64,000 nt of DNA. Source: an uncultured Desulfobacter sp. (GTDB taxonomy: Bacteria; Desulfobacterota; Desulfobacteria; Desulfobacterales; Desulfobacteraceae). Below the pieces are notes generated by a model. That model saw only the letters and a list, made by a program, of their open reading frames with translations. It was not told where the DNA came from and did not search any database. Positions 53,425 through 62,762 of this stretch are shown here, piece by piece. Within the stretch, counting starts at the first letter, position 1. Every line of letters begins with the position of its first letter. Where the stretch lies: positions 1,784,001 to 1,848,000 of the forward strand of contig NZ_OY762614.1 of assembly GCF_963666145.1 (NCBI RefSeq). Reading direction: 5' to 3'. A program made the position numbers and the translations under genes.

Positions 53425-54240
53425 CTATTGCCAGAACATCATGACCGGCGATTCCATTCTTGCCAGAAGCGACATGCACGGCTGATCTTCGGCCGGGTCT
53501 TTGCGCCCGATTACCGAGGCCACCAAACCGCGGGGACCAAATTCTTCGGCCAAAAGTGCTGCAGGCCCCGTGACACCCTGGATAGCGGAATAAGGACAAT
53601 CGGCACTTTTCAAACCCTCTTCCACCTGGGTAAAAAACGCGTCGCTGTTCTTTTTGGTGTCGGTAAATTCAAGGACATCTGCATTATTGGGTTGCCAGAT
53701 AAAGACATCCAGGGGCAGGCCGCTTTGGGTTATAAAATAAGAGAGCACAGGCATGAGCACCCCAAGGTCATGTTCCCGGGTCAGCACCAGAGTCATGGAT
53801 TCCAAAGGGATCATATTTTTTACCAGGATGCTCGGCAAAGGCATTTTACGAAGCAGCTGGGACTTTACAGCCTGGTGAAAATCGGCTGTGCTGTCCGTTG
53901 CCAGCAATCCTTCCACAAAAAGGTCATAATTGCCGGTGTGGGCCTCCAAGAGGGTCTCTTCTGTTTTATCCCCGATGCGTACCTTGGGAATTCCCAGGGC
54001 TGGAAATTTTATATTTTCCATGTCGATCAGACTCTTGATCTTTTGCAGGCCGTCTTCTTCCAGTGCGGTTTCCCAGCTTCTTTGGACCCAGCCGGTACCG
54101 GGAAGCCGGCCTTTGGGACCGGGGTCTTCCACATGCACGGCAGAGAGCGCCATATCAAAATTACGTGCGGCATTGCAGGCGTATCTTAACGCAATGCTGG
54201 AGGCCAGGTCCTTGTCCAGGGTAATGAGGGTTCTTATCAT
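53425..54240 (-). CDS. Universal stress family protein
   Basis: A 271-residue protein with USP topology. Start MIRTLITLDKDLASSIALRYACNAA; middle NYDLFVEGLL...KSQLLRKMPLPSILVKNM; end GLVASVIGRKDPAEDQPCMSLL. Two domains are likely. It is translated just after the receiver gene (25-base gap) and before the other USP. Cytoplasmic, no membrane parts. Role inferred as stress or energy-state response tied to the kinase in the same operon. Confidence 0.8.
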   Translation of the reverse strand: MIRTLITLDKDLASSIALRYACNAARNFDMALSAVHVEDPGPKGRLPGTGWVQRSWETALEEDGLQKIKSLIDMENIKFPALGIPKVRIGDKTEETLLEAHTGNYDLFVEGLLATDSTADFHQAVKSQLLRKMPLPSILVKNMIPLESMTLVLTREHDLGVLMPVLSYFITQSGLPLDVFIWQPNNADVLEFTDTKKNSDAFFTQVEEGLKSADCPYSAIQGVTGPAALLAEEFGPRGLVASVIGRKDPAEDQPCMSLLARMESPVMMFWQ

Positions 54241-54265
54241 GGTTAGTTAATTCTCCCGACAAACA

Positions 54266-54646
54266 CTATTTGATATTATTTTCAGCCCGCTCTATAACGG
54301 CAAAAATTTCACCAAGCTTGAAAGGTTTTGCAAGGAAATCAAACACCCCTTTTTTAAAGGATTCTTTGGCCGTTTCCAGGGTGGCAAAGCCGGTGATCAC
54401 AATCACCTGGGTGGCCGGGTGCTGTTTTTTGACCTCGGTGAAAAACTGCATGCCGTCAATGCCTTCCATTTTCAGGTCTGTAATGACGATATCAAAGGGG
54501 TTATGGGTTACGATTTCAAGGGCTTTAACGCTGTCACAACTGGTTTGAACCGCATACCCCTTTCTGTCCAGGGACGCCTTAAGGCGCTTGCATACAATGG
54601 GTTCATCGTCCAGAATAAAAATGCTTGTTGTTCTCTCTTTTTCCAA
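54266..54646 (-). CDS. Stand-alone receiver-domain response regulator
   Basis: About 126 residues from TTG at 54646, chosen because AAGGAGAACACCA precedes it; a longer frame has no ribosome site. One CheY-like domain: FILDDEPIV acidic pair, phosphoacceptor Asp in IVITDLKMEG, then VITGFATLETA and FLAKPFKLGE with the conserved Lys. There is no output domain, so it probably signals by protein contact or phosphotransfer. The cognate kinase is likely the histidine kinase at 59409-60830, and the adjacent phosphotransferase-like protein may be the target. Confidence 0.9.
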   Translation of the reverse strand: MEKERTTSIFILDDEPIVCKRLKASLDRKGYAVQTSCDSVKALEIVTHNPFDIVITDLKMEGIDGMQFFTEVKKQHPATQVIVITGFATLETAKESFKKGVFDFLAKPFKLGEIFAVIERAENNIK

Positions 54647-54714
54647 TGGTGTTCTCCTTAAATACGACCTGAAATGCCAGGCCATATTGGGACAGGGTTA
54701 ATTTGATCTTGAGC

Positions 54715-57291
54715 CTAATCTGATCTTGAGCTTAACGCCCAAAAATCATCCACATATTTTTTCACGTAGGTGTCATTGAGCATTTTAACATCCAGCTGCC
54801 GGGTAAACGCCACCAGTTCCCCCACAAGAATAAGGCTTTCTTCCATGCGCTCCCAGCTCATTTTCTTGGTTTTGGCCACCAGCAGGTCATTGTCCTGTTT
54901 CATTCTGAAATGCGCCTTTTCCAGCACCTGGGCCAGAAAACTCACCCGCCGGGTGCGACGTCCCGCATCGGTCACTCCGCCGAAAAACCGGAAATAGATA
55001 TAGTTATCATTGGGGTTGGGCCCCATGTAGGCATCAATCATGTTGAAATGATACCCCAGGCGCAGGCTGATGTTGATATACTCCTTGGACATCACCACCA
55101 GGTTCTGGCCGATGGAGCCGGGCTGGGTCTGGTGGGGGGGCTGGGTTCTGGTCAGACTGGACATGAAACTTTTAAAATCAACGCTCATGGGCTCGCTGTT
55201 CCACATGCCTTTGCGGGTCAGACCCTTTAAAAAGGCATTCAGGGGCACAGAGGTAATCTGTTTGGGCAGCACCGCCCGGGTACCGGCACCGGGCGCAAGC
55301 CCTTCACCGATGTCGATGAGCATGAGATCCAGCGGGATATCCACCTTGAGTTTCTGGGCCCTGGAGCGCTCATGTTTCAGATCGTAATAATTGAGATTGA
55401 TCAGTTCTTCCACCGCCTTTTCATGCACAAACCGGGTGATATCGTGAAAGGTCTGGCAAAACCGCGGGGAAAACCGTTTGTCCTCGGGGTCCACAAAGGT
55501 CAAAGGGGAAATCTTTTTCAATACCCGTTTCAGCAGACGATACTCATAGGTATCGGCAAAGTTGTCATCGGCAAAAACATAGTAACAAAGCGCCTTGGCA
55601 GAGCCGTCATACACCACCTTGCCCTCGGTATCCAGGGTGATCTCCTGCCCCTGTTTCAGCTTGGTTGTGGCAATGCCCGTATCCACCAAGGTGGGCACCC
55701 GGAACTCCCTGGCTATGGTGGCCATGTGGCCGGCCGGGGACCCGATATCGGTGATGATGCCTGCGGCATATTTGGCGATCATGGCAAACTTGGGCGATGC
55801 ATGCCGGGTGACCAGGATGGCTCCCGGCGGAAAATCATCCAAATCCTGCCCGTCTTCATATAAAAACACCTTGCCGATGGCAATGCCGTCCTGGGCCACC
55901 ATGCCCTTGCCGGAAAAGACGATGTCGTATTTTTCCTTGATCTTAGGAATATCGCACACCATCCGGCTCATCTCTTCCTTGATATTCAAGGGCCGGGACT
56001 GCAGAATCCAGATCTTTCCTGACGCATCGATGGAAAATTCAATGTCCTGGGGTGCCCTGAAGTAGCGCTCCACCATGATGCCGATGCCGGCCAGGCGGGC
56101 GACCTGCTCCTGGGTCAGGCAAGGCTTGGATTGCAGGGCGTCGGGCACCGTTTCCTGATCCACCCCGCCATGGGGCAGCGCCACCAGGCACTGTTTTTTC
56201 TCACCCACGGTCATATGCAAAATTTTGTGGGGGGTTTCCCTGTCCACATCATAGTTGTCAAAAACGGCCCGCCCCGAGACCAGGGGGGAACCAAGGCCTA
56301 TGGCTGCATTAATCTTCATGCGGTTTTCTTCGGGGCGGACCGGATCTAAGGTATAAAGAACGCCGGACACCAATGGCGGCACCATCTCCAGGCACCCCAC
56401 GGCCATGGCCATTTCGTGCTCTTCAAAACCGTTGGCATCCCGGTAGGCCATCGCCTCCCGTTTGTAGGCACTGCTCACCACGGTTTTATAGCTTTTAAAA
56501 AAATCATCGACGCAGGTGTTGATGCAGCTGGTATACTGGCCTGCAAAACTGTTTGTGCCGTCTTCACCCACGGCGCTGCTTCGAACGGCCAGACGCAACT
56601 TTTTTTTTGAGCCCCATCCGGCCAGTCTTCTCAGCGCCTTCTGGATCTCTTTTTTCATTCCCGGCGGTAGAGCCGCACCGTCAATGCCGGCTCTGATTTT
56701 TTCGGACGCTTCTTTTGCAGAGATCTGCTTCTCTTTCCACTGGGCGGTCAGGGATTCAATTTCCCGGTCCAGACCGTTGTATGCCAAAAACCAGTGAAAG
56801 GCCGAGGAGGTGACGGCAAATCCATCCGGCACATTGAGGCCCAGCACATTTTTAAGCTGGGCCAGGTTGGCGTTTTTGGCCCCCACCTGTTCTTCAAGAT
56901 CTGCCGTAATAAAGGTATCGGCAATGGTGCACTGCCGGTCCGGCCGCAGGCTGGATTTGCCCTCAAGCATCTCCTGAATCCCGGAGTTGATGCGCCAGAA
57001 GGCGTCATCAAGCCCGGGGTATCGGTCCTGGACAATAAAATTAAAATGATGAATCAGTTTGTAGACAAGGGTTGCGATCTCCTGGCAACTGGTATGGATA
57101 TAGTGGGTGTCAAAAATATAATCTCCCCCCAGCTTATCCCCCATGCCGGTCATCAGATCCAAAATCTGATTATTGGAATCCAGAAGCCGCCTGAAACTTG
57201 AAAACACTTCAAATATCGAACGTTCTTCTGCATGGAGCTTATTTTTGCCCCACAGGCGGCTTATGAATTTCGAGTCCCAAAACTTTGCCAT
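54715..57291 (-). CDS. PEP-synthase-like phosphotransferase with a non-standard C-terminal domain
   Basis: An 858-residue protein. Residues 1 to about 120 are a helical extension. About 135-460 is a PPDK_N ATP-grasp domain (VGAKNANLAQLKNVLG; LAVRSSAVGEDGTNSFAGQYTS; QDIEFSID). About 470-575 is the phosphohistidine swivel domain, with GSPAGHMATIARE placing His522 where PEP synthase has its phospho-His. The last about 270 residues do not show the PEP/pyruvate TIM-barrel motifs of PpsA and read as a different helical domain (SMSVDFKSF...; YINISLRLGYHFNMIDA; GRRTRRVSFLAQVL). The phosphate acceptor is therefore unknown. Confidence 0.8.
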   Translation of the reverse strand: MAKFWDSKFISRLWGKNKLHAEERSIFEVFSSFRRLLDSNNQILDLMTGMGDKLGGDYIFDTHYIHTSCQEIATLVYKLIHHFNFIVQDRYPGLDDAFWRINSGIQEMLEGKSSLRPDRQCTIADTFITADLEEQVGAKNANLAQLKNVLGLNVPDGFAVTSSAFHWFLAYNGLDREIESLTAQWKEKQISAKEASEKIRAGIDGAALPPGMKKEIQKALRRLAGWGSKKKLRLAVRSSAVGEDGTNSFAGQYTSCINTCVDDFFKSYKTVVSSAYKREAMAYRDANGFEEHEMAMAVGCLEMVPPLVSGVLYTLDPVRPEENRMKINAAIGLGSPLVSGRAVFDNYDVDRETPHKILHMTVGEKKQCLVALPHGGVDQETVPDALQSKPCLTQEQVARLAGIGIMVERYFRAPQDIEFSIDASGKIWILQSRPLNIKEEMSRMVCDIPKIKEKYDIVFSGKGMVAQDGIAIGKVFLYEDGQDLDDFPPGAILVTRHASPKFAMIAKYAAGIITDIGSPAGHMATIAREFRVPTLVDTGIATTKLKQGQEITLDTEGKVVYDGSAKALCYYVFADDNFADTYEYRLLKRVLKKISPLTFVDPEDKRFSPRFCQTFHDITRFVHEKAVEELINLNYYDLKHERSRAQKLKVDIPLDLMLIDIGEGLAPGAGTRAVLPKQITSVPLNAFLKGLTRKGMWNSEPMSVDFKSFMSSLTRTQPPHQTQPGSIGQNLVVMSKEYINISLRLGYHFNMIDAYMGPNPNDNYIYFRFFGGVTDAGRRTRRVSFLAQVLEKAHFRMKQDNDLLVAKTKKMSWERMEESLILVGELVAFTRQLDVKMLNDTYVKKYVDDFWALSSRSD

Positions 57292-57346
57292 GCGTATTAA
57301 AATCCTATTTAGAAATTATCTCAAAATAAATATTTTGAGATGCTTT

Positions 57347-58120
57347 CTAATGGCCTTCATTGCTGCCTTGAAATATTAAGCCTGTAAGCAGCCCCGCAGC
57401 CAGGGCGATGATTACCGACACAATACCATAGAGCAGGGGTTTTCCAAATGCCAGGGCAGACAGGAACTTGGGGAAACCGATTTCTTCGACGTTAACACTG
57501 GTCTCGGTCTTGGACGCAACAGCACCGTCTTTTACCGTAAAGACCTCCACCTGGTAACTGCCCGGTTTTAATCCTGACGGAACGGCGATCGTTGCAGAAA
57601 ACGGTTTCATGTTGTCGGCCGGCGTCTGGTAGGTCACATTGCCGAATCCGGACGCATAGGCTCCGTGCTTGGATTTAAGTTTGACAAACTCGTTAAAAAG
57701 TGAGGATTTGTCTTCGGGGGCGGGTGTAATCTTTATCTGGTTTATCAAAGAGGATATCCCCAGGCCTAACCCTTTCCACTGGTCGGAGTCTTTGGTGAAT
57801 GATTCGGGGGTTGCCACCATGAAAATATCCGGGCAGTGGTGAAAGGTTACGGTACCCATATTCATCCACAGGATGCCCATGGCTTTTCCCTTCTTTTTTA
57901 ACGCCACGTCCTGTTCGCCGGATTTAAAGCGAACCACGGCGTCAGAATCTTCAGGGATCGTTCCCTCTACTTTAATATCAATGCCGTTAAAAGAGGCACC
58001 GATGTTAATGGCCGCAGGGGTCACCGTCACCGGGCCGGGTACAGCAGCTGACACAAGTGCCGGCAGACAGACAGTTAAGAGCAGCAAAAGACCTGTTAAG
58101 ATTTTTTGATATGGTTTCAT
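57347..58120 (-). CDS. TIGR02186-family membrane-anchored protein
   Basis: About 257 residues from ATG at 58120 (GGAGGACATTAAG upstream). Signal peptide about 1-26 (cleavage after SAA), a periplasmic beta-rich domain (TVTPAAINIGASFNGIDI...; FSATIAVPSGLKPGSYQVEVF) and one C-terminal membrane helix (about 230-250). The family is of unknown function but is regularly encoded next to TauE/SafE exporters, as here (one-base gap). It probably supports the exporter on the periplasmic side. Confidence 0.85.
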   Translation of the reverse strand: MKPYQKILTGLLLLLTVCLPALVSAAVPGPVTVTPAAINIGASFNGIDIKVEGTIPEDSDAVVRFKSGEQDVALKKKGKAMGILWMNMGTVTFHHCPDIFMVATPESFTKDSDQWKGLGLGISSLINQIKITPAPEDKSSLFNEFVKLKSKHGAYASGFGNVTYQTPADNMKPFSATIAVPSGLKPGSYQVEVFTVKDGAVASKTETSVNVEEIGFPKFLSALAFGKPLLYGIVSVIIALAAGLLTGLIFQGSNEGH

Positions 58121-58121
58121 C

Positions 58122-59063
58122 TTAATGTCCTCCTGCAAATGCCAGTAAAATATCGGGGGTGATCAAAAGATCAAACAGCATCTTAAACATGACCACAAGC
58201 ACCAGGCTTGCCAGAAGGATCTTGAGCTGTTCGCCCTTAAGTTTTTTGCTCACCTTGACACCGAGCTGGGCCCCTAAAGTGGAGCCTAAAAGCAGGATCA
58301 GCGCCAAAATAAAATCTACAGTATGATTGGTGGTGGACTGCATGATGGTAACATCAATACAGGTGAAAAGAATCTGGAAAAGACTGGTTCCCACCACCAC
58401 ATGCATGGGCATGCGAAGCAGATAAACCATGACCGGAACCATGAGGAAACCGCCGCCAACGCCCATGATGGCTGCAAGGATACCCACAAAGGTACCCAAA
58501 ATCAGGGGCAGAAGAACGGACAACTCCACGCCGGACTTTTCAAACCGGATCTGGAAGGGCAGTTTTTTGACCAACTGCATATACATGGACTCTTTGCGGG
58601 GCTTTTCATTCAAACCAATGGTTTCAGATGCAGGCGCCTTGGATTGCCGCAAAGACTGCAAACTTTCGATGAACATATAAGATCCCACAAACCCGAGCAT
58701 CAGGACATAGGTGACCTGGATCAGAAAGTCGGCATTGCCCAAGGCCCGTAAAATCTTAATCACATGAACGCCCAACGTGCCGCCGATGACCCCGCCCACA
58801 AGGAGTAGAATCCCCATTTTAAAATCCACATTGCCCAGGCGGTAATGGGCCAGGGTGCCCGAGGTGGAGGCCCCCACAATCTGGTTGGAGTCCGAAGCTG
58901 CTGCAATGGTCGGCGGAATGCCGATCATGATTAGAAGCGGGGTCATCAGAAAACCTCCGCCAACGCCGAAGATGCCGGAAAGCAGCCCCACAAAGCCCCC
59001 CATGGCAAACACCTCAAGGGTATTGATGCTAAGGCCTGCAATCGGCAGATACAAGTGCCACAT
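58122..59063 (-). CDS. TauE/SafE-family sulfite/organosulfonate exporter-like permease
   Basis: A 313-residue protein with about eight membrane helices in two repeats, each with the glycine-rich signature: GLLSGIFGVGGGFLMTPLL (about 25-43) and GILAAIMGVGGGFLMVPVM (about 213-231). Family members export sulfite, sulfoacetate or related anions. In a likely sulfate reducer, sulfite or thiosulfate traffic is plausible but not shown. ATG follows AGAGGAGAAAATTTTAAA. A 345-base gap separates it from the kinase gene, so it may have its own promoter. Confidence 0.9.
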   Translation of the reverse strand: MWHLYLPIAGLSINTLEVFAMGGFVGLLSGIFGVGGGFLMTPLLIMIGIPPTIAAASDSNQIVGASTSGTLAHYRLGNVDFKMGILLLVGGVIGGTLGVHVIKILRALGNADFLIQVTYVLMLGFVGSYMFIESLQSLRQSKAPASETIGLNEKPRKESMYMQLVKKLPFQIRFEKSGVELSVLLPLILGTFVGILAAIMGVGGGFLMVPVMVYLLRMPMHVVVGTSLFQILFTCIDVTIMQSTTNHTVDFILALILLLGSTLGAQLGVKVSKKLKGEQLKILLASLVLVVMFKMLFDLLITPDILLAFAGGH

Positions 59064-59408
59064 TTTAAAATTTTCTCCTCTTTTGGGTTTATATTTGAGG
59101 CACCATTTACCACACCAGCAGTGCGTCTATTGAAGGTGCCAACACGTTTAAAATCTTCTAAAAAGCGTGGATAGCAAAATAAATGCCATCTGCCCAAAAT
59201 CAGAGAAGGCTGAGCGAAACCCCTTTCCGGACAAGGGTTTCAAAAGTTTTTTTTGTGATATGGCCTAAAATTTTAAAGGGAATGTGACCGTCCGGCCTCC
59301 GGGAAAGGCGGCCGGACGAAAAGAATAATTCATTTTGAAACATGAACGCCCATGGCGGGTTCAAAAAAGGATGGCAGACACTATCAGTGCATACACAAAC
59401 GGGATGTT
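59064..59408. other. Gap between histidine kinase and TauE genes
   Basis: About 345 bases. A GC-rich dyad, GTCCGGCC / GGCCGGAC, near 59289-59318 could be a hairpin in the leader or a regulatory site. There is no T-run after it. A TTGGCACC at about 59132 (reverse strand) lacks a matching -12 element, so it is not called a sigma-54 promoter. No gene seen. Confidence 0.5.
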
Positions 59409-60830
59409 TCAGATCGGAACATCAACCTGATTATCGGTGACAGCGGGAAGCAAGATGATAAAACAGGCCCCCTGCCCCTTTACACTTTCCACAGATATAT
59501 GTCCGTCGTGCTTTTTGATAATGCCGTAGACAATACTCAGGCCCAGACCGGTCCCTTTGCCCACGGATTTGGTGGTGAAAAAGGGATCAAATATCTGGGC
59601 CAGGTTCTCAGGGGTGATGCCCTGGCCGGAGTCTTTAAACCGGATTCGTATTCTGCCGTCTTCCTGCACATCCGCGGCTATGAGAATATCGCCGCCTTCG
59701 GGCATGGCAGCCATGGCATTGGAAAACAGATTGATAAATACCTGCTCCAGGTTTTGCAGGTTTCCCCTGATGGCCGGAAGGGTCTCCGGAATTTCCGTGG
59801 TCAGACGAATCTTATTGACCATGAGCTGGTTTCTCACCAGCCCCAGGGTGGCGGAAATCACGTCGGACACACAGATCCGTGACATCGTGGTTCGATCGCT
59901 GCGTGAAAAATCCAGCAGATTTTTAACCACACTGCTTGCCCGGGAGGTCTGGGTAATGATGTCATGGATCATCTCCCGGGCTTCGGTGCCGGAAAACTCA
60001 TCAAAACCTTCGAGCAGGCCGTCGGCAGTCAAAGAGATATTATTCAGCGGATTGTTGATTTCATGGGCGATGCCGGACGTAAAGGTACCGATGGAAGCAA
60101 GTTTTCTGGACTGGACCAGCTGCTCCTGCTTTTCATCCAACTCCCGGACCATCTGGTTAAAACCTGCGATGAGTTGTGAAATCTCATCGTGCTTGGGGGC
60201 GTATTCCTTGATGGTTTTAAACTGTCCTTTGGGGATGCTTTTGGTGGCCAGGGTCACCTGCTTTAAGCGTTTGAGCAGGCTTTTGGCTTCAAAAAAGAAC
60301 AAAATGGCGACACAAAGAATAAAGCCGCCCACGGCGACAATGGAAAAGGTGACCATATTTTCAAGGGAGCGGTTGATCCGTTCGCGTTTTTTTACCAGAA
60401 GGCCTTCGCAAAAGGCCACCATATCACTGCCAAGGGATCGGATTTGCGTGACCTTTACTGTGTCCAGCTGATGCTTGCCCGTTCCGATAAGTGATTTGTA
60501 TGTTTCAAACTTCTTTTTAAAGTCGCTGTACAGGTCAATGCCTGCAACCATGCCGATGGAATCTGAAAGATTTGTGATATCGCTTTGGGTGCGATGCAGG
60601 TACTCCTGAAGTTCCACAACGGTTTTGTCCTGGTACCCATAAAGAATGGTATTTTTTTCATACCGCCGGATTTCAAGAATATTGTCCAAAAGACCGTGAA
60701 ACTGATCTAACACCACCATTTTATTTTTTAAAGCCATGATATTCAGGCCAAAGGCCATACTTAATACACTGACAAAAATAAGACTGGCGATAAAGCCTAA
60801 TATAATTTTGGTTCGGATGGTAACGGGCAT
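59409..60830 (-). CDS. Membrane sensor histidine kinase
   Basis: A 473-residue kinase. Membrane helices about 10-30 and 170-190 flank a helical periplasmic sensor (ENTILYGYQDKTVVELQEYLHR..., four-helix-bundle type). HAMP-like linker about 192-245, then HisKA with the phosphorylated His256 in GTFTSGIAHEINNPLNN. The HATPase_c domain has EQVFINLFSNAMAAMPEGG (N box), FKDSGQGI (G1) and GTGLGLSIVYGIIKKH (G2). It is encoded upstream of the exporter, phosphotransferase and receiver, which suggests a two-component system with the stand-alone receiver. Confidence 0.92.
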   Translation of the reverse strand: MPVTIRTKIILGFIASLIFVSVLSMAFGLNIMALKNKMVVLDQFHGLLDNILEIRRYEKNTILYGYQDKTVVELQEYLHRTQSDITNLSDSIGMVAGIDLYSDFKKKFETYKSLIGTGKHQLDTVKVTQIRSLGSDMVAFCEGLLVKKRERINRSLENMVTFSIVAVGGFILCVAILFFFEAKSLLKRLKQVTLATKSIPKGQFKTIKEYAPKHDEISQLIAGFNQMVRELDEKQEQLVQSRKLASIGTFTSGIAHEINNPLNNISLTADGLLEGFDEFSGTEAREMIHDIITQTSRASSVVKNLLDFSRSDRTTMSRICVSDVISATLGLVRNQLMVNKIRLTTEIPETLPAIRGNLQNLEQVFINLFSNAMAAMPEGGDILIAADVQEDGRIRIRFKDSGQGITPENLAQIFDPFFTTKSVGKGTGLGLSIVYGIIKKHDGHISVESVKGQGACFIILLPAVTDNQVDVPI

Positions 60831-61113
60831 ATAACTTTCCTCTTTTTAAAACAGGGTGACAGTAATTAGTGACTTTTCGTCCAATCACCGGGTTCCGTTC
60901 AGGCACCAATTAGAAATATCCTTAAATAAGCCTCAATTGTCACAGCATAAATCATACCATTAACCCTAACGTTGAAAAGCACAATATTATCAGGCTCTCG
61001 CCTATTTTTTTATCAAATTTTGTCTGCCGAATTGAAGCAGTTTTACAACATCATACTGGCATGCTTTATGCTGACATTTTGACGGTTTGTTTTTTTACAT
61101 TAAAGGAGGCGTT

Positions 61114-62391
61114 ATGCACACGTTGTTGATCGTTGTTTTTGTTCTGGCCTATTCGGCCATCGCCTTTGAGCATCCGCTCAGGGTAAACAAGTCGGCTTCT
61201 GCTCTGCTGGGTGCCGGCATCATGTGGACCATCTATGCTGTTACCACAGGCAACCACCACCTTGTGACCGAACAGCTCAATGAAAATCTTGCCGGTACGG
61301 CCCAGATCATCTTTTTTCTGCTCGGTGCCATGACCATTGTTGAGCTGGTAGATGCCCATGACGGCTTTGAAGTAATCACGTCCCGGATTACCACCACAAG
61401 CCAGAGTGTTCTAATCGTACTCATCGGTATTGTCACCTTTTTTCTTTCGGCCATGCTGGATAACCTGACCACCACCATTGTCATGGTGTCACTGACCAAA
61501 AAGTTGCTGGAGAAACATGACGACCGGCTGATCTTTGCAGGGGTTATTGTGATTGCCGCCAATGCCGGCGGGGCCTGGTCACCCATTGGCGATGTCACCA
61601 CAACCATGCTCTGGATCGGCGGCCAGATCAGTTCAACGGGTGTGGTGCGATCGGTCTTTCTGGCATCGGTTGCCGATCTTATCATCCCTTTGATTGTTGT
61701 CAGCTTTATGCTGCGGGGAAAGACCGTGGGAGAAAAAAGCGAACAAAACGCAGTTAAAACAACCACCACGTTTGAACGCAACCTGATGTTCATTGTCGGG
61801 TTAGGTTCGCTGGTCATGGTGCCGGTGTTCAAGGAGACAACCCACTTACCGCCCTTTATGGGAGTTCTTTGCGGTCTTGGTGTGCTCTGGGTCGTGGGCG
61901 AAATTGTCCACAGACAAAAATCCGACGAAGACAAACAGCCGTTGACCATGGTGCATGCCCTGACCAAAATCGATATGGCATCCATTGTCTTTTTCATCGG
62001 GATTCTGCTGGCAGTGGCAACCCTTGAGGATTCACACATCCTGACCACCCTGGCGGCATGGCTTAATCGAACCATTGGCGAACAAAGCATTATCGTAGCC
62101 GTGATCGGTGTGATCAGCTCAATTATCGACAATGTGCCCCTGGTGGCCGCATCCATGGGAATGTATGACATCCATCAGTTTACCACGGACAATTTTTTGT
62201 GGACCTTTCTGGCATTCTGTGCCGGAACCGGCGGCTCTTTGCTGATCATTGGTTCAGCGGCAGGCGTTGCGGCCATGGGCCTGGAAAAAATCAATTTTTT
62301 CTGGTACGTGAAAAAAGTCAGCGGACTGGCCGTGCTTGGGTATATTGCAGGCATTCTGGTTTTTCTGGTTCAGGTTAGACTGCTCAATTAG
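61114..62391 (+). CDS. nhaD: NhaD-type sodium:proton antiporter
   Basis: About 425 residues from ATG at 61114, set by AAAGGAGGCGTT. Twelve or so membrane helices of the ion transporter superfamily, with family stretches FFLSAMLDNLTTTIVMVSL (about 118-136), IVIAANAGGAWSPIGDVTTTMLW (about 145-167) and SSIIDNVPLVAASMGMY (about 330-346). It exchanges Na+ for protons at the inner membrane, useful in marine or alkaline habitats. Monocistronic, with a hairpin downstream. Confidence 0.9.
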   Translation: MHTLLIVVFVLAYSAIAFEHPLRVNKSASALLGAGIMWTIYAVTTGNHHLVTEQLNENLAGTAQIIFFLLGAMTIVELVDAHDGFEVITSRITTTSQSVLIVLIGIVTFFLSAMLDNLTTTIVMVSLTKKLLEKHDDRLIFAGVIVIAANAGGAWSPIGDVTTTMLWIGGQISSTGVVRSVFLASVADLIIPLIVVSFMLRGKTVGEKSEQNAVKTTTTFERNLMFIVGLGSLVMVPVFKETTHLPPFMGVLCGLGVLWVVGEIVHRQKSDEDKQPLTMVHALTKIDMASIVFFIGILLAVATLEDSHILTTLAAWLNRTIGEQSIIVAVIGVISSIIDNVPLVAASMGMYDIHQFTTDNFLWTFLAFCAGTGGSLLIIGSAAGVAAMGLEKINFFWYVKKVSGLAVLGYIAGILVFLVQVRLLN

Positions 62392-62411
62392 TGCCCGGCA
62401 AAAATAGGTGT

Positions 62412-62464
62412 TTGGACGAAAAGTCGCGCTGATGCAACATGCAAACAAGTGACGTTTCGTCCAA
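62412..62464. repeat. Hairpin/intergenic repeat after nhaD
   Basis: Ten-base perfect arms TTGGACGAAA (62412-62421) and TTTCGTCCAA (62455-62464). The edge GTGACTTTTCGTCCAA also occurs at about 60870-60885 between the kinase and nhaD, and a TTTGGACGA edge opens the repeat at 15089. It may serve as the nhaD terminator and belong to a small dispersed repeat family. Confidence 0.6.
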
Positions 62465-62667
62465 CAAAAATCGTTACAAATAACAGTTAAACATGTTAAC
62501 CCCAAAATGCCACGCCAAAACTGAATCCTGGTAAAGACCCAGCTGAAAACACACCAAGTTTTGAACGGAAGCTATGTTTACACGCGGAACTTCTCCATGG
62601 CGGAATCCCCATTGACTGCCAAGATGGGGGCACCTAATTTGGACAAATTGGACCATCTCTCAAACAA

Positions 62668-62703
62668 AGGATGGAAAGCCTCCTGGTGAGTGCTTTCCAT
62701 CCT
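62668..62703 (-). terminator. Hairpin downstream of the Hsp20 pair
   Basis: Perfect 12-base arms AGGATGGAAAGC / GCTTTCCATCCT, 60 bases after the second hsp20 stop, followed on the reverse strand by TTGTTTG. A likely rho-independent terminator with a weak T-tract. The remaining intergenic sequence 62465-62667 shows no supportable gene, only short frames without ribosome sites. Confidence 0.6.
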
Positions 62704-62762
62704 CGGGGTGTCCCTATAATTTTTAAGGCGCATCAAAATTTTCGGGCAACATTTAAGATGTG

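Noticed and set aside
59557..60471. Plus-strand frame of 304 codons opposite the histidine kinase gene
   Set aside because: Antisense shadow; the kinase frame carries all conserved motifs.
61233..62171. Minus-strand frame of 312 codons opposite nhaD
   Set aside because: Antisense shadow rich in Met/Thr/Ser mirrored from membrane helices.
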